Source of the DNA: UBA922 sp035438805
GTDB taxonomy: Bacteria > Patescibacteriota > Patescibacteriia > Magasanikbacterales > UBA922
Assembly (NCBI GenBank): GCA_035438805.1
Contig: DAORJA010000047.1
Coordinates: forward strand, 1-8,232
Direction: 5' to 3'
Length of the DNA stretch: 8,232 nucleotides
The notes under the pieces were generated by a model, which saw only the letters and a program-made list of their open reading frames with translations, searched no databases and was not told the origin of the DNA. This document shows positions 1-5,083 of this stretch, piece after piece; within the stretch, counting starts at the first letter, position 1, and each line of letters begins with the position of its first letter. A program made the translations under genes and the position numbers.

Positions 1-485
1 GATCCATATTCATTATTAATAAAATAGCCCCAGAACAGGTTTGCACCAAAGTCATTATTATATCCATTAACTGAGCTCAAGAATGCATCAGTACCATAGT
101 AATCCCACGCTGAGGTTAATCCAGTGGCCTGATCAATGAGACATTTTGCATTGAGTGTGTATTCAACTGACGCTTCATATGGCTTGCACGCAGTGACTTC
201 TACTATATCGTGGAATAGTGTCGTGCCATTTGCAACTGCGTAGAGTTTTGCTGTAGTGGTTGGTAAGTCGAGAGGTGTTTCTACTACAATATCTTCTGTT
301 GAAGTTGTTACCATATCTTCGGGAACTAGTACAGGATTTTCTATTACTTCTTCAGGTGTACTTGTCGGGGTATCAATTACTTCTGGTTGTATAATCTCTG
401 GAACAGCGTCTTCTGCGTGTACTGATACGGTTATTGAGAAAGATAGGGCAAGGATCGCGAGTACATTATAGTATTTCTTTTTCAT
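1..485 (-). CDS. Exported DUF4430-like protein (partial, C-terminus off the left edge)
   Basis: I translated this from the reverse strand: ATG at 485-483, then 161 codons open to the window edge. Residues 1-24 are a signal peptide: a KKK start, a hydrophobic core, and a likely type I cleavage site after Val-His-Ala. Residues 25-78 are a Pro/Thr/Glu/Val-rich linker of the kind used to hold a domain away from the membrane. From about residue 79 the pattern matches DUF4430 (transcobalamin C-terminal-like): a first strand (LYAVANGTTLF), a YYGTDAFLSSVNGYNND segment and a FWGYFINNEYG segment. Two cysteines (100 and 115) could form a disulfide. There is no lipobox. The start lies inside the end of the upstream DUF4430 gene (20-bp overlap in another frame), so translational coupling and a shared mRNA are likely. 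Inferred role: extracytoplasmic ligand capture, probably cobalamin because of the riboswitch upstream. Domain call fairly confident; ligand inferred. Confidence 0.8.
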   Translation of the reverse strand, partial: MKKKYYNVLAILALSFSITVSVHAEDAVPEIIQPEVIDTPTSTPEEVIENPVLVPEDMVTTSTEDIVVETPLDLPTTTAKLYAVANGTTLFHDIVEVTACKPYEASVEYTLNAKCLIDQATGLTSAWDYYGTDAFLSSVNGYNNDFGANLFWGYFINNEYG

Positions 486-1065
486 AGTTCCACATGATTA
501 TGTCGTCTGGTTTAAGTTTGAGTATTGATATTCCTTTGTTTGATTTGTTGCCATTGATATAGAGAATCCAGTACATTTTTTCTCTATAATTTTCCGCTAT
601 TCCATTGATTGATTTCACAAATGTGCCAAGGTCTCCTCCGTAATCGATACTTTCGTACCAGAATGATTCAGGATATCTCGAACGTACTTCTTTCATCACA
701 TCTTCTGCTGTCATATCCTCTTCGTAGGGGATAGGGAAGTTTTTGTCGCTAATTTGCAGAGTGACTTTTGCTTCGAATATTTCTTCTGTATTTTTCTCCG
801 TACTAGTCGGAGTATCGGGTGGCTCGGCAGTAGTATTAGTAGTTTTTATTTTTTTATTGTCTTCTGCTTGGTGATTAGTAATAGGTTTATTTACAGTACT
901 CGATTCAGTAATTTTTGTTTCTTGCTGTTTTGTATTATTTTTTTCAGCTGTGTCGATTTGTGTATTTGATATTTTTGGTGGATCGTCTATAGACCACCAG
1001 TATCCGCTCACAAGTGTTGCGATGCTGAAGATGGTGATTAGAAAAAATAATAGCTTTTGTCGCAT
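466..1065 (-). CDS. Membrane-anchored or exported DUF4430 protein under a B12 riboswitch
   Basis: 199 aa. Residues 1-21 (MRQKLLFF...) form a hydrophobic signal or anchor helix with no lipobox cysteine. Residues 30-95 are a low-complexity Thr/Lys/Asn/Glu linker. Residues 98-195 match DUF4430: a beta-strand start (AKVTLQISD), a helical MTAEDVMKEV segment, DYGGDLGTFVKSINGI, and the hallmark YWILYINGNKSNKGI followed by LKLKPDDIIMWNYE. DUF4430 resembles the C-terminal domain of intrinsic factor and transcobalamin, and in Firmicutes such proteins commonly occur with B12 uptake genes. The first gene after the cobalamin riboswitch and terminator is this one, and its last bases overlap the next DUF4430 gene. 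I see no good Shine-Dalgarno before the ATG at 1065. Inferred role: surface capture of cobalamin or a related corrinoid. The cognate transporter is not in view and could lie beyond the left edge. Confidence 0.85.
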   Translation of the reverse strand: MRQKLLFFLITIFSIATLVSGYWWSIDDPPKISNTQIDTAEKNNTKQQETKITESSTVNKPITNHQAEDNKKIKTTNTTAEPPDTPTSTEKNTEEIFEAKVTLQISDKNFPIPYEEDMTAEDVMKEVRSRYPESFWYESIDYGGDLGTFVKSINGIAENYREKMYWILYINGNKSNKGISILKLKPDDIIMWNYEKEIL

Positions 1066-1079
1066 AGGTAATTTTAGAC

Positions 1080-1105
1080 AAAAAAATTCCCCTGAGTTGA
1101 GGAAT
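1080..1105 (-). terminator. Intrinsic terminator of the riboswitch expression platform
   Basis: Read on the minus strand, ATTCCTC (1105-1099) pairs with GGGGAAT (1092-1086) around a 6-nt loop, and a run of T follows (1085-1080). It sits between the aptamer and the DUF4430 start codon at 1065, which is where a transcription-attenuating riboswitch needs it. Its 5' arm can alternatively pair with aptamer sequence: ACATTC at 1107-1102 with GAATGT at 1175-1170. Confidence 0.8.
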
Positions 1106-1137
1106 GTCTGTGCCTGTACATGTCGGTATCAAAAAAT

Positions 1138-1242
1138 ACCTATGCACTAGTTCCTGCTCGGGATAACGCACATTCTACAAGATCGGACTTTTACCGTTGC
1201 GGCACAGTCAGGGAATTACACCCTGGTTCCAGTAGAATAGGT
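1138..1242 (-). ncRNA. Cobalamin (B12) riboswitch aptamer
   Basis: The minus strand shows the cobalamin riboswitch core in order. P1 is ACCTAT (1242-1237) with ATAGGT (1143-1138). The next stem is ATTCTAC (1238-1232) with GTAGAAT (1178-1172). Then come a CAGGG/CCCTG hairpin, the B12-box-like stretch ACTGTGCCGCAACGG closed by AGTCCGA, and a downstream CGAGCAGGAACTAG segment resembling the family's AGCCAGGARACC. The order and spacing are those of the Rfam Cobalamin family (RF00174) as I know it. A terminator and an exported DUF4430 gene follow directly, so the expected action is to lower transcription when B12 is plentiful. A covariance-model search with the RF00174 model would be decisive. Confidence 0.88.
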
Positions 1243-1264
1243 TTTGATTGTAAATGATAGCTCA

Positions 1265-1292
1265 ATTGTATCAGGTATGGGTCGGCTGTCAA
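1265..1292 (-). promoter_or_regulatory. Sigma70-type promoter of the riboswitch-DUF4430 operon
   Basis: On the minus strand, TTGACA (1292-1287) and TACAAT (1270-1265) are separated by 16 bp. The predicted start near 1258 leaves a short lead into the riboswitch P1 at 1242. Both hexamers are at or one base from consensus. Confidence 0.8.
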
Positions 1293-1326
1293 ACAGGCTT
1301 AACTATTGTTAAAAAGCTGTTTTTTT
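1292..1326 (+). terminator. Bulged terminator-like hairpin with T tract at the left edge of island 1
   Basis: AACAG (1292-1296) pairs with CTGTT (1317-1321), and TTAAC (1299-1303) pairs with GTTAA (1308-1312) with a small bulge between. A T run follows, ending at 1326. No plus-strand gene lies upstream, so it would stop only stray antisense transcription. Its GCTG-then-T-run end resembles the terminators at 6959 and 7381. Confidence 0.5.
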
Positions 1327-1353
1327 GATACCCTGTGGATAACTTCAGTAGCC

Positions 1354-1382
1354 TTGACAAAAGGGCGGACATGCGATACTAT
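1354..1382 (+). promoter_or_regulatory. Strong sigma70-type promoter for island 1
   Basis: TTGACA (1354-1359) and TACTAT (1377-1382) are separated by 17 bp. The predicted start is near 1389. The -10 element lies within a perfect inverted repeat (see 1368-1390). A TGTGGATAA motif lies 11 bp upstream of the -35. Confidence 0.8.
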
Positions 1383-1390
1383 CGCATGTC
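1368..1390 (+). promoter_or_regulatory. Perfect 10-bp palindrome over the -10 element; candidate operator
   Basis: GACATGCGAT (1368-1377) and ATCGCATGTC (1381-1390) are exact inverted copies around a 3-nt ACT spacer. The site spans the -10 box and ends at the predicted transcription start, so a bound dimeric repressor would block initiation. The cognate regulator is not identifiable here. Confidence 0.6.
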
Positions 1391-1428
1391 TTCTGGTCTC
1401 GGTGTCGAGAGGTATCTAGTCTGAAGAC
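1388..1428 (+). other. Structured 5' leader of the first island-1 gene
   Basis: GTCTTC (1388-1393) pairs with GAAGAC (1423-1428) and encloses a hairpin of TCTCG (1397-1401) with CGAGA (1406-1410). This stem would form at the very 5' end of the mRNA and might protect it. The ribosome binding site GAGGTG at 1444-1449 stays outside it. Confidence 0.45.
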
Positions 1429-1451
1429 AAAACCCACAATGAAGAGGTGTC

Positions 1452-1808
1452 ATGAAATCAGCGATAGCGCTTGCGTATGGTGAACAGCTGAAGAAGCTGT
1501 TCAAGTCGTCTGGTGAGTACATCAAGCCCTCGAAGGATGCGCAGCGACCGCGTCCACAGGACCCGATCACTACTTCGTACGAGTTCAGGTCTCCTGCTGG
1601 TCAGGTCTACATCGTGAGCTTCAGGACTTTGCTCGGCGACACCGTGATCGTGGTGGATCCTCCGGTGGGGGAGAATCCCATCATCGCGGAGACGGTCGGT
1701 CAGGCTGACATCCTGATCGCTCGAGTGAAGCTCGACCTCGAGCTCGAACAGAAGGCGTATGATCCGGGCAAATTTGCCCGTAAGACGGCGGAGAAGGTTC
1801 TTGCCTGA
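1452..1808 (+). CDS. Orphan protein, 118 aa, first gene of island 1
   Basis: I do not recognise this protein. The start is well supported: an AGAGGTG Shine-Dalgarno 3-7 bases before the ATG, downstream of a near-consensus promoter. There is no signal peptide or membrane segment, so it is probably cytosolic. Residues 1-25 are Ala/Lys/Leu-rich and helical. A Pro/Arg-rich linker at about 27-38 precedes probable beta strands (YEFRSPAGQVYIVSF, then GDTVIVVDPP), and a charged helix (ARVKLDLELEQK) and a basic end follow. Codons mostly end in G or C, unlike dusB and folD nearby. The order of a strand with FR, a GD pair, an AE pair and a final helix loosely resembles the protein at 1970-2320, so the two may be distant paralogues; that is a weak impression. 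It ends with TGA. Confidence 0.75.
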   Translation: MKSAIALAYGEQLKKLFKSSGEYIKPSKDAQRPRPQDPITTSYEFRSPAGQVYIVSFRTLLGDTVIVVDPPVGENPIIAETVGQADILIARVKLDLELEQKAYDPGKFARKTAEKVLA

Positions 1809-1893
1809 TGGGTGCGGGTGAGAAAAGGAGATGGATTGTCCGGGGCATGCGCTTAGTAATAGGCGCACCTCGGGCAATCAAGGTATATTTGGT

Positions 1894-1953
1894 TTACATC
1901 TGCAAAGAAGTTTTCTTGATAGATGTGAGCCAAGCAAGAAATAAGTCTTGGCT
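1894..1953 (+). repeat. Two-hairpin leader repeat, copy 1
   Basis: Hairpin A is ACATCT (1896-1901) with AGATGT (1921-1926), enclosing a symmetric 3x3 internal loop and an inner AAGAA/TTCTT stem with a GTT loop. Hairpin B is AGCCAAG (1928-1934) with CTTGGCT (1947-1953). The ribosome binding site GGAGG follows at 1956 and the gene starts at 1970. An almost identical copy lies exactly 500 bp downstream. Noncoding leader is the better reading, because the frame through it shows no likely translation start. Confidence 0.8.
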
Positions 1954-1969
1954 TCGGAGGGAGATCCTC

Positions 1970-2320
1970 ATGTCTATTGATCAGATTGAATTTATAGATG
2001 AGAGTAGGGCGAAGAAGTTCGTCGAAGACGCCGAAGCAGTTCTTGGGCAAAAGTCCGCACAGGATGAGCTGTGGAACTCGACCTCACCCCTTCACCGCTT
2101 CGAGAATGGTCATGGCGAGAAGCTCGAGATCCTCCTCTTCCCTAGGGCTATCGGTGACGCGAATGGTTCTGGGTACTGTGTGCATGTCCAACGCTATACT
2201 GGTGCGAGTGTAGTCGCTGAGCTGTGGCTCCGGCACAAGGGTGCGCTCGTCCGGGGGCTCGAGTTGATCAAGGGGTATGCCGCGACCCACTGGAAGGCGC
2301 CGGCCGCTGCTGCAACCTAG
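1970..2320 (+). CDS. Orphan protein, 116 aa, behind leader repeat copy 1
   Basis: I do not recognise this protein. The same frame is open upstream to 1808, but that part crosses the noncoding leader repeat. The ATG at 1970, with a GGAGG Shine-Dalgarno at 1956-1960, is the sensible start. The protein begins MSIDQIEFIDESRAKKFVEDAEAV in an acidic helix. A core of probable strands follows (KLEILLFPRAIGD, then YCVHVQRYTG, then VVAELWLRHK), and it ends in an Ala-rich tail (APAAAAT). There is no export signal. Codons are G/C-ending. It could share a fold with the 118-aa protein upstream, although similarity is slight. A GC-rich hairpin follows at 2342. Transcription probably comes from the promoter at 1354, unless the leader repeat carries its own start signal, which I do not see. 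Confidence 0.75.
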   Translation: MSIDQIEFIDESRAKKFVEDAEAVLGQKSAQDELWNSTSPLHRFENGHGEKLEILLFPRAIGDANGSGYCVHVQRYTGASVVAELWLRHKGALVRGLELIKGYAATHWKAPAAAAT

Positions 2321-2341
2321 AAGCTCTTTTCACACACATGG

Positions 2342-2370
2342 CGCGACTTGGGGGGGTTCCTCAAGTCGCG
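2342..2370 (+). terminator. GC-rich hairpin after the 116-aa orphan gene
   Basis: CGCGACTTG (2342-2350) pairs perfectly with CAAGTCGCG (2362-2370) around a G-rich loop. The tract after it (TTCTGTCAT) is only partly T-rich, so this could be a partial terminator or an RNA-stabilising 3' end that lets some transcription continue into the next two genes. Confidence 0.55.
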
Positions 2371-2393
2371 TTCTGTCATACTACTCACTTGTC

Positions 2394-2451
2394 TTACATC
2401 TGCAAAGAAGTTTTCTTAATAGATGTGAGCCAAGCAAGAAATAGACTTGGT
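2394..2451 (+). repeat. Two-hairpin leader repeat, copy 2
   Basis: This copy has the same ACATCT/AGATGT hairpin (2396-2426), with one G-to-A change in the internal loop at 2418. It is followed by GCCAAG (2429-2434) with CTTGGT (2446-2451), where the end pair becomes a G-T wobble and the loop is 1 nt shorter. The changes keep both stems. GGAGG (2455-2459) and a GTG start (2465) follow. Confidence 0.8.
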
Positions 2452-2464
2452 CGCGGAGGTGTCT

Positions 2465-2683
2465 GTGGGTGCGATTATCGAAGAGTTGATCTGCCGCTTC
2501 AACAATGTGTTCGCGTTTATCGCAAGCACTATCACTGAGACGGGTGATGCTGTCCGTGATGCGATCATGGTTGTCGTCAACGTTGCTCGAGATAAGCTTC
2601 AGGAACTCGAGAAGACGATCCTCTTCGGCGAGTTCGTCGATGGTGATCCACCGGAGCCCATCATGGCTGGTGTCCATATCTGA
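2465..2683 (+). CDS. Orphan small protein, 72 aa, behind leader repeat copy 2
   Basis: I do not recognise this protein. I chose the GTG start at 2465 because GGAGG ends 5 bases before it; a longer reading from TTG at 2447 would start inside the leader repeat. The sequence begins MGAIIEELICRFNNVF and continues through a long, mostly helical stretch (about residues 2-52) with alternating hydrophobic and polar positions and a DKLQELEK end. This suggests a coiled coil or amphipathic helix rather than a membrane segment. The last 20 residues are Pro/Gly-rich (DGDPPEPIMAG). It ends 16 bases before the next gene's start, so the two are probably co-translated partners. The opposite strand is open over the same stretch with plausible codons but lacks any ribosome binding site. 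Confidence 0.65.
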   Translation: MGAIIEELICRFNNVFAFIASTITETGDAVRDAIMVVVNVARDKLQELEKTILFGEFVDGDPPEPIMAGVHI

Positions 2684-2699
2684 AAGGGAGGAGATGAGT

Positions 2700-2909
2700 A
2701 TGTCCCGAGTTCTGACCGATATCCTTCGGGCGGAGAACAATCCATCCTTCCGAAGGGAGATGAAACGCCTGGAGAAAGCTGTGAAAAACCGCATTTACCA
2801 TGGTAGTGTGATGCTTGCGATGGTTTTCGTCGCGTTCTGCTCTGCTGCCTTGAGCGATGTGGTCGAGGAAAGCGAAGAGGATGAGCCGTCGTCCCCAACG
2901 CTTCACTGA
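2700..2909 (+). CDS. Small single-pass membrane protein, 69 aa, orphan
   Basis: I do not recognise this protein. GGGAGGAG lies just upstream. The ATG at 2700 has about 8 bases of spacing from GGAGG and is preferred over the ATG at 2694, which is only 2 bases away. Residues 1-33 are basic and helical (RREMKRLEKAVKNR). One hydrophobic segment follows (GSVMLAMVFVAFCSAAL, about residues 35-51), and then an acidic tail (VVEESEEDEP). By the positive-inside rule the basic N-terminus should be cytoplasmic and the acidic tail outside. The gene is close to the 72-aa gene and probably in one mRNA with it. The small size, two-gene arrangement and regulated leader recall small toxin or stress membrane peptides, but nothing in the sequence proves such a role. 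Confidence 0.65.
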   Translation: MSRVLTDILRAENNPSFRREMKRLEKAVKNRIYHGSVMLAMVFVAFCSAALSDVVEESEEDEPSSPTLH

Positions 2910-2912
2910 CGA

Positions 2913-2943
2913 GCGGCGGGTCGGAAAATTTCCGAACCCGCTG
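2913..2943 (+). terminator. Strong GC hairpin at the end of island 1, followed by a C9 run
   Basis: GCGGCGGGT pairs with ACCCGCTGC (one mismatch) and CGGAAA pairs with TTTCCG in a single long stem with a minimal loop. Instead of a T tract, nine C residues follow (2944-2952). The hairpin closes the island, but without the T-run terminator that closes islands 2 and 3. Confidence 0.55.
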
Positions 2944-2965
2944 CCCCCCCCCTAAATTTCATACT

Positions 2966-3994
2966 ATGTGGATTAAAGATATTTTAGATAAAACAAAAAA
3001 AATTCTCGCACTTTCACCAATGGCTGATATGACAGACTCGGCCTTTTGTCAGATTGTAAGAAGTATTGGAGGAGCTGATGTGGTTTTTCGTGAAATGGTA
3101 AGTGCTGAAGCTCTCATTCGTGATAATGAAAAAACGCTCGGCATGACTGATTTTGTAGAAGGTGAACGACCTATTGTCCAGCAGATTTTTGGTTCAGACC
3201 CACTGACCATGGCGAAGGCTGCGTCAATAGTCATGGAACATGCAGGTCCGGAAGGCATTGATATCAATATGGGTTGTCCGGTATATAAAATTACGAGCAA
3301 TTTCAATGGTTGTGCTCTCATGAAAGATCCGAAGCTTGCACAAAATATTATTCGAGAAATTAAGCGAGCGATTGGGGACACTCCACTTTCTGTAAAAATT
3401 CGATTGGGTTGGACGAATCGGGATGATTTCAAATACTTCATTCCTGCAATCGAAGAAGCTGGCGCACAATTGATTACAGTTCATGGTAGAACCAAGGAAC
3501 AGGGATACAGTGGAGTATCAGATTGGAATCTTATTGCTGAAGCAAAGAAAATTGCAACGGTCCCTCTTCTTGCAAATGGAGATATTCACAAGCCTAAGCA
3601 AGTAGGGGAAGCACTTGAAGTAACTGGTGCTGATGGAGTACTCATTGCACGTGGAGCACTTGGGAATCCATGGTTTTTTAAAGAATATTTGAATCCTGAT
3701 TTTTCTGTATCGCTTGAAGAACGAGTGAAGGTGGTACTAGAACATGCACGATTACACATGATGCATCAATCACGTATTCGTGCGATGGGAAAGAAAAATA
3801 AAGCTGAAGGTGTTAGTGCAGAAGAAATTCAGCAGAGGTCAATGCCAACGTTCCGTAAACATCTCGCATGGTATTTCAAAAATGAGCGAATCGGAGAGAG
3901 AATGGAAGGAGCGAAAGAATTGAGAATGAAATTAATGAAAGTAGAGACTATTGAAGAACTAGAACATATTCTCGGAGAACTCATCGCAAGATAA
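2966..3994 (+). CDS. dusB: tRNA-dihydrouridine synthase, DusB type
   Basis: 342 aa, close to the usual bacterial DusB length. The FMN-dependent enzyme reduces uridine to dihydrouridine in the tRNA D-loop, using NAD(P)H, in the cytosol. Visible family features: LSPMADMTDSAFCQIV (residues 16-31, FMN-binding start of the TIM barrel), DINMGCPV with the catalytic cysteine at 104, SVKIRLGW with the conserved lysine at 144, TVHGRT at 171-176, LLANGDI at 201-207, and RGALGNPWFF at 229-238 for FMN phosphate contacts. The helical C-terminal domain with FRKHLAWYFK is also typical. The enzyme looks intact. The start has no good Shine-Dalgarno, and the GC hairpin and C9 run of island 1 lie immediately upstream, so its promoter is unclear. 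The gene is AT-richer than island 1. A bidirectional terminator follows, shared with convergent folD. Confidence 0.95.
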   Translation: MWIKDILDKTKKILALSPMADMTDSAFCQIVRSIGGADVVFREMVSAEALIRDNEKTLGMTDFVEGERPIVQQIFGSDPLTMAKAASIVMEHAGPEGIDINMGCPVYKITSNFNGCALMKDPKLAQNIIREIKRAIGDTPLSVKIRLGWTNRDDFKYFIPAIEEAGAQLITVHGRTKEQGYSGVSDWNLIAEAKKIATVPLLANGDIHKPKQVGEALEVTGADGVLIARGALGNPWFFKEYLNPDFSVSLEERVKVVLEHARLHMMHQSRIRAMGKKNKAEGVSAEEIQQRSMPTFRKHLAWYFKNERIGERMEGAKELRMKLMKVETIEELEHILGELIAR

Positions 3995-3995
3995 A

Positions 3996-4022
3996 AAAAT
4001 ACTCTATATTCTAGAGTATTTT
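3996..4022. terminator. Bidirectional terminator between dusB and folD
   Basis: AATACTCTA (3998-4006) and TAGAGTATT (4012-4020) pair around a 5-nt loop. The A-rich left flank and T-rich right flank give a T tract on both strands. The stem touches both convergent stop codons. Confidence 0.9.
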
Positions 4023-4870
4023 TATTTATTGTTTCGCTTGGCTTGCGTCACTGTGTTTTTTAATAACAGGGCTACCGTTACGGGTCCTACGCCACCAGGT
4101 GTAGGCGTAATATATGATGCTCTTTTTGACACACGAGCAAAATCGACATCTCCATACATTTTTTTATTTTCAAATACGATTCCTGTATCAATTACGATGC
4201 ATCCTTTTTTTACATGAGACTTGGTGATCAGATCTTTTTTACCTACTGCAGAAATAATGATATCAGCTTTTTTGGTGATTGACTTCAAATTTTTGGTATG
4301 AGAATTACATACTGTCACAGTTGCGAGTTTGTTTAAAAGCATGATTGAGAGTGGTTTTCCGACCAAGGCTCCAGCTCCTACGATTACGACATGTTTTCCT
4401 TGTACATTTACATTGAGCATTTCAAGAATTTCACACACTGCTCCTGGTGTTGGAGGTGCGATTACATTTGTTTTCATTACCAATTTTCCTAGCTGTCCGT
4501 CAGTGAGACAATCAACATCGACTTCAGGGTTTATCGCATTTAATACTTCGGCAGTGTACAGTGGCTCTGGAAGTGGAAGTTGTACTATCAGGCCTGACAA
4601 TTTTTTGTCTTTCTGGATTTTTTTTATATAACTAATAATATCTTCTTTTGAGGTGGCTGCAGGGTAGGTATGCAATTCAAAATCTACACCAATTGAGCGT
4701 GCAGCTTCTTCTTTTCTTTTGATGTATGTTTTTGAAGGCTGGTGGTCTCCCACGTGCACAATAGCGAGCTTTGGGATGACGCCTTGTTTTTTGAGTTTTA
4801 CTACTTCGATCCTAAGTGAGGCAAGGATTTTTTCTGATAGTTGTTTACCGTCAACGATTACTGCTTTCAT
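4022..4870 (-). CDS. folD: Bifunctional methylenetetrahydrofolate dehydrogenase/methenyl-THF cyclohydrolase
   Basis: 282 aa, normal length. FolD interconverts 5,10-methylene-THF and 10-formyl-THF for purine and formyl-Met synthesis in the cytosol. Visible family features: SKTYIKRKEEAARSIG with the catalytic Tyr49 and Lys53, GLIVQLPLP (93-101), VDVD (117-120, usually KDVDG), PPTPGAV (139-145, usually PCTPxG), VVIVGAGALVGKP (161-173), ATVTVCNSHT, VIDTGI, and the strongly conserved ITPTPGGVGPVTVALLLKNT near the end. Several normally conserved positions differ. Most notably, the nucleotide-binding GRS is GAG (165-167), so the Arg and Ser that usually help bind the NADP phosphate are missing. Catalytic residues remain, so the enzyme is probably active but may prefer another cofactor form. 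It is convergent with dusB. I see no convincing promoter in the 200 bp upstream. Confidence 0.93.
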   Translation of the reverse strand: MKAVIVDGKQLSEKILASLRIEVVKLKKQGVIPKLAIVHVGDHQPSKTYIKRKEEAARSIGVDFELHTYPAATSKEDIISYIKKIQKDKKLSGLIVQLPLPEPLYTAEVLNAINPEVDVDCLTDGQLGKLVMKTNVIAPPTPGAVCEILEMLNVNVQGKHVVIVGAGALVGKPLSIMLLNKLATVTVCNSHTKNLKSITKKADIIISAVGKKDLITKSHVKKGCIVIDTGIVFENKKMYGDVDFARVSKRASYITPTPGGVGPVTVALLLKNTVTQAKRNNK

Positions 4871-4934
4871 AGTTTTTAATAACTTGTGGATATGTTATCA
4901 CTTATGGGTAAAAAAATAAAGCAGTTAGCCAATT

Positions 4935-5065
4935 TTGACGGTTCAATTTACTGCATGGTAGACTTAGTACAGTTTAGTATCGCAGTTACATGCTTGTGAT
5001 TGTGATCCTTATTCGATACAAATAAATACCGGCAAAGAATTTTCTGAGCCAGGTTTTTATTTTTT
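4935..5065 (+). ncRNA. Candidate small RNA with its own promoter and terminator
   Basis: The 213-bp gap 4871-5083 has no coding potential that I can see. On the plus strand, TTGACG (4935-4940) and TAGACT (4959-4964) are spaced 18 bp apart and could act as a promoter. The RNA from about 4971 would contain GTATCG (4977-4982) pairing with CGATAC (5014-5019). Next comes CCGGC (5029-5033) pairing with GCCAGG (5048-5053, one bulge), followed by T5-A-T6. Such an RNA would be about 95 nt. The last hairpin could instead simply be the terminator of the minus-strand antiporter gene. Confidence 0.35.
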
Positions 5066-5083
5066 ATAGTGTGAATTATTGTT

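Noticed and set aside
1458..1877. 139-aa minus-strand frame across the first island-1 gene
   Set aside because: It has no ribosome binding site and reads through the convincing plus-strand gene; its Arg/Leu/Ser-rich composition is typical of antisense shadows.
1808..1969. N-terminal extension of the 116-aa orphan from ATG at 1808
   Set aside because: The extension translates the leader repeat, lacks a well-placed ribosome binding site, and is not needed given GGAGG before ATG 1970.
1894..2451. CRISPR array or insertion-sequence ends from the two repeats
   Set aside because: There are only two copies, 500 bp apart in direct orientation, with genes between them and no transposase or cas gene. 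Position before start codons fits a leader element better.
2381..2794. 137-aa open frame on the minus strand with plausible codons, antisense to the 72-aa and 69-aa genes
   Set aside because: It has no ribosome binding site or promoter, and it runs through the noncoding leader repeat. The plus-strand genes have good ribosome binding sites at both starts and share the island's direction. The call is not certain, since the antisense codons look reasonable.
4871..5083. tRNA gene suspected from GGTTCAATTT near 4940
   Set aside because: No acceptor stem, anticodon arm or D arm can be built around it.
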